Positions 61,513 through 64,000 of a stretch of DNA of 64,000 nucleotides are shown piece by piece; position 1 is the first letter of the stretch; every line of letters starts with the position of its first letter. The notes below the pieces were generated by a model. That model was not told where the DNA came from. It ran no database searches and saw only the letters and a list, made by a program, of their open reading frames with translations. The stretch covers positions 5,090,501 through 5,154,500 of the forward strand of contig NZ_CP133778.1 of the NCBI RefSeq assembly GCF_034347405.1. Direction: 5' to 3'. A program made the translations under genes and the position numbers. The stretch is from Pseudomonas sp. CCC3.1 (GTDB lineage Bacteria; Pseudomonadota; Gammaproteobacteria; Pseudomonadales; Pseudomonadaceae).

Positions 61513-61932
61513 ATGTTCAGCCATATCCAGATTGGCGCACGGGATGTGCCGGCGATGATTGCTTTTTACGATGCGGTGCTGGCGACGCTGGGGTTGGTGC
61601 GCGTAGCTCCTGAGCACGAAGACACGGGCCCTGCGGGAGCGGGCTGGCAGCGACCGGGGCGCTATTGGCCGCAGTTTTATATTCAACAGCCGTTCAATGG
61701 TTTACCCGCGACGTGGGGCAACGGGGTGCAGGTGAGTTTTGGCGCGCAGTCGGTTGAGCAGGTGAACGCCGCCTGGGAGACGGCGTTGCGTCTGGGGGCC
61801 TGTGATGAAGGCGCACCCGGGGACCGGCCGCAGTATGGCGCCGATTATTACGGTGCGTATTGCCGTGATCCGGAAGGCAATAAGCTGTGTTTTGTGTTTG
61901 CGAAGGGGTTGTTGCCTGTCTTGGAATGCTGA
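61513..61932 (+). CDS. VOC-fold (glyoxalase/dioxygenase-like) protein
   Basis: A small cytosolic protein of 139 residues with the VOC beta-alpha-beta pattern: MFSHIQIGARDVPAMIAFYDAVLATLGL, then DYYGAYCRDPEGNKLCFVF at the end, where His/Glu positions bind metal in active members. Substrate unknown. The ATG at 61513 has AGGAAG upstream. It is the first gene beyond the island and is divergent from it. Confidence 0.88.
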   Translation: MFSHIQIGARDVPAMIAFYDAVLATLGLVRVAPEHEDTGPAGAGWQRPGRYWPQFYIQQPFNGLPATWGNGVQVSFGAQSVEQVNAAWETALRLGACDEGAPGDRPQYGADYYGAYCRDPEGNKLCFVFAKGLLPVLEC

Positions 61933-61936
61933 ATCC

Positions 61937-62075
61937 GTAGCAGTTGCCGCAGGCTACGTCCGATTGCGAAGCGATCGTAAAACCTGGTTCCCGGATTCTT
62001 CTGAAAGTCCGCGATACCTGACGTTACGACGGCTGCGCCGCCGGACGCAGCCTCGCTGAGCTCGGCAGCTGCTAC
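61937..62075. repeat. Large inverted repeat before the TonB receptor
   Basis: GTAGCAGTTGCCGCAGGCTACGTCCG...CGGACGCAGCCTCGCTGAGCTCGGCAGCTGCTAC. Same family as 45331-45475, with an inner pair around CGATTGCGAAGCGATCG. Confidence 0.85.
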
Positions 62076-62093
62076 GCCGATGTGCCGCATTTT

Positions 62094-64000
62094 TCAGAAC
62101 TGATACTCGACGGTGCCTTGCAAGGTTCTTCCCCGCCCCAGAGTGAAGGCCAGCACGTCGCCCAGCGGTACCAGGTAGGCGCGGTCGGTGACGTTTTCCA
62201 TGGCCAGTCGCAGGTTCAGTTGTTCGTTGACGCGGTAGCTGCCGTACAGGTCGTAGACGGTGTAGGGCTTCCAGTCCGCCGGGTAGACGCCGGTCTGTGA
62301 GACGGTCACGTTGGGCCCGCCCTCTACCGCGTAGCCCGCGCTGTAACGAGCACGCGCGCCAATATCCAGTTTGCGATCGAAGAAGCGCGCGCCCAGCGTG
62401 AGGGTGCCGCGGTCCATCGGCATGTGTTCAGCAGAGCCCAGGATTGCACTGCAATGTGAGGCTGCGTTAGCCACGTCATCGGGGAGCATCGCGTCTACCG
62501 GCGCGCGGCTCCCGCCTCCCGGTTTTTTGTAGATCTTGGTTACGCCGCCCAACCAGGCCGTTTTACTGCAATAGTCATTGGTGCCAATCATGTGTGTGTA
62601 GTTGAACTGGCCATACGCCCGACCCGCGTCATAGTCCAACTGGTATTCGACGCCTTTGAAGCGGGTTTCTTTCAGGTTGTTGACGTAGGCGCTGTTGCCA
62701 ATGCCGGCCATGCCATAGCCCGGGGTTTGCACGCCCATGTTCATGAAAATGAAGTCGTCGATTCGGGTATCAAAGTACGCCACTTTGGCGCCCAGACGGT
62801 CGCCGTTGAAGAACAGGCTGTCTTTGAACACATTGACGCCCAGCTCCCAGGTCGACGAGCGTTCAGGCTTGAGAAACGGGTTGGGGAAGGTACTCTCCGC
62901 ACCACCGCCATGCGGCCGCCCGCTGATCATGGTTTCGGTCACCGCCGGTGGGCGCCAGCCTTTGCCGTAGGTGGTAAACACTTGCAGCCAATCGAGACCC
63001 GGCTTGACGGAGAGCCCGAAAGTCGGCGAGAACCGGCCCTGCTCGTCATCAATATCATAGTTCACCGGCACTGAGAACTGTCGGGTTGTGCCCAGCTCGA
63101 AGGTGCGGGTATTGAGGCCCGTTTTGCCACGCAGGCGATAACGGTCGTAGCGCAACCCGGCATTCATATTCAGCCAGTCGTCATAGTCGTAGTCCAGGCG
63201 CGCGAACAAGCTAGCCACGCCACGATCGCCCTTTGGGGTCATGCTTTCTGAAGCCGACGCATTGATCGCCGACCCTGATTCCACAGGTTGCGAAGAGTCC
63301 GGGCGCACTTTGTCGTAGAAGAATTCCAAGCCGTAATTGGCCTTGATCACTGACCGCTCGCTCAGCGCGAACAGCGAGGTGTTTTGCGCCTGAAGGCCGT
63401 AGGTGTCGGTCTGGTAGGTGATCTCGTAGCCAGGGTTTATGCCACGGGTCAGGGTGGTCTGATCGTTGCGATTGTCGACGTGGTAGAGCTTGGCCTTGAA
63501 GTCGATCAAAGGGTTATCCGGCGCGTAGCTGTAGTCCAGCGCCAGGTTCTGCGCCTTGACGCTGCTGCTGCCGAGCTTTTCCCACAACTGAGCTTTCTCG
63601 ACGCTCATCATGTTGGCGTCGTCGTAGTTGACCTCGGTGACCAGGTAGCTGAGTTGCAAACGCTGATCTTCTGGCAGGTTGAGGCCGAGTTTGATCAGGC
63701 GCGAACGCATCACTGACCCCGAGTACTGCACGGCAGAGTTTTTGATGCGATCGGGGTTTTCCGGGCTCAAGGCCGCGCCGCTGCGAATCTCGCCGATGCT
63801 GCCTTTGGTGCCGGGGTCGTAGTCGCCCAGGTGACGCTCGCTTGCGGCCAGCAGCATGTCCCAGACTTCGCCACCCATGGCAAAGGCCGAGCTGCCGATA
63901 AAGTGAGTGCCATTACTGAGCCCGCCCAAACCTGTGGTCAGGCGGATGCGGCCGCCGATTTCCTTGCCATCGCTCAGCAGGTCAGCCGCCTCAAGGGTGC
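62094..64000 (-). CDS. TonB-dependent receptor, heme/hemoglobin type (5' end outside window)
   Basis: The last 635 or so residues of an outer-membrane receptor; the frame is open to the window edge, so the signal and most of the plug lie outside. The edge sequence TLEAADLLSDGKEIGGRIRL is the plug-to-barrel junction typical of heme/hemoglobin receptors (HasR/PhuR group). Barrel strands follow, and the C terminus RGRTLQGTVEYQF ends in Phe as required for barrel assembly. It probably takes up heme or a heme protein, driven by TonB-ExbB-ExbD. The exact ligand is not certain. Confidence 0.85.
   Translation of the reverse strand, partial: TLEAADLLSDGKEIGGRIRLTTGLGGLSNGTHFIGSSAFAMGGEVWDMLLAASERHLGDYDPGTKGSIGEIRSGAALSPENPDRIKNSAVQYSGSVMRSRLIKLGLNLPEDQRLQLSYLVTEVNYDDANMMSVEKAQLWEKLGSSSVKAQNLALDYSYAPDNPLIDFKAKLYHVDNRNDQTTLTRGINPGYEITYQTDTYGLQAQNTSLFALSERSVIKANYGLEFFYDKVRPDSSQPVESGSAINASASESMTPKGDRGVASLFARLDYDYDDWLNMNAGLRYDRYRLRGKTGLNTRTFELGTTRQFSVPVNYDIDDEQGRFSPTFGLSVKPGLDWLQVFTTYGKGWRPPAVTETMISGRPHGGGAESTFPNPFLKPERSSTWELGVNVFKDSLFFNGDRLGAKVAYFDTRIDDFIFMNMGVQTPGYGMAGIGNSAYVNNLKETRFKGVEYQLDYDAGRAYGQFNYTHMIGTNDYCSKTAWLGGVTKIYKKPGGGSRAPVDAMLPDDVANAASHCSAILGSAEHMPMDRGTLTLGARFFDRKLDIGARARYSAGYAVEGGPNVTVSQTGVYPADWKPYTVYDLYGSYRVNEQLNLRLAMENVTDRAYLVPLGDVLAFTLGRGRTLQGTVEYQF

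Overview
The window is about 64 kb of chromosome from a fluorescent-type Pseudomonas. The gene set and order match Pseudomonas origin-proximal DNA: rho, trxA, ppx/ppk, algP, algQ, hemCDXY, algR, argH, desA, gabDT. Many intergenic gaps also carry the paired GTAGGAGCGAGC-type REP palindromes common in this genus. Most of the window is core housekeeping DNA of ordinary GC-rich composition with short gaps and overlapping start and stop codons.

Layout. 0.2-5 kb: a three-gene HlyD / RbbA / YhhJ export operon. 5-8.7 kb: small envelope or redox genes (FliL-like, TonB-like, ChaC, PagP-like, ferredoxin-type reductase). 8.7-12.2 kb: ubiD, rho, trxA. 12.3-16.1 kb: a GntR/FadR-type regulator divergent from a polar amino-acid ABC importer. 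16.3-20.2 kb: convergent ppx and ppk. 20.6-28 kb: DedA, ElbB, YaiI, an FTR1-cytochrome c iron permease, LysE, MscS and an ABC-F protein. 27.9-31.5 kb: a TIGR02444 protein, AlgP, an FKBP isomerase, AlgQ and DsbB. 31.7-36.8 kb: hemY-hemX-hemD-hemC and algR. 37.2-38.6 kb: argH. 38.7-40.1 kb: an IS110-family transposase abutting the stop codon of the first of two tandem GST genes. 41.7-49.8 kb: a small acidic protein, a PAS-GGDEF-EAL protein, DesA, an HDOD response regulator, gabT and gabD.

The accessory region starts at tRNA-Arg(CCG) (50246-50322) and runs to about 61.4 kb. A 145-bp direct repeat holding a terminator lies next to the tRNA and again 6.1 kb downstream. Each copy is followed by the beginning of a P4-type tyrosine integrase gene whose remainder is lost, so two elements seem to have stacked at one attachment site. 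The first segment encodes a 540-residue membrane-anchored protein of unknown function and an AT-rich AAA+ ATPase / subtilisin-like protease pair that resembles the IetAS anti-phage or plasmid-maintenance system. The protease reading frame is split at an A7 slippery heptamer, in exactly the phase a -1 ribosomal frameshift would repair. The second segment encodes a McrBC-like pair. One protein is an AAA+ ATPase with an N-terminal cold-shock-like OB fold and a coiled coil. The other is a DUF2357/McrC-type PD-(D/E)XK nuclease with a C-terminal zinc-ribbon-like tail. This fits a type IV, CoCoNuT-like restriction system.

Past the island lie a VOC-fold protein and the 3' part of a TonB-dependent heme-type receptor that runs off the window end. 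The parts most worth follow-up are the split protease module, the membrane protein beside it, and the OB-fold McrB/McrC pair.
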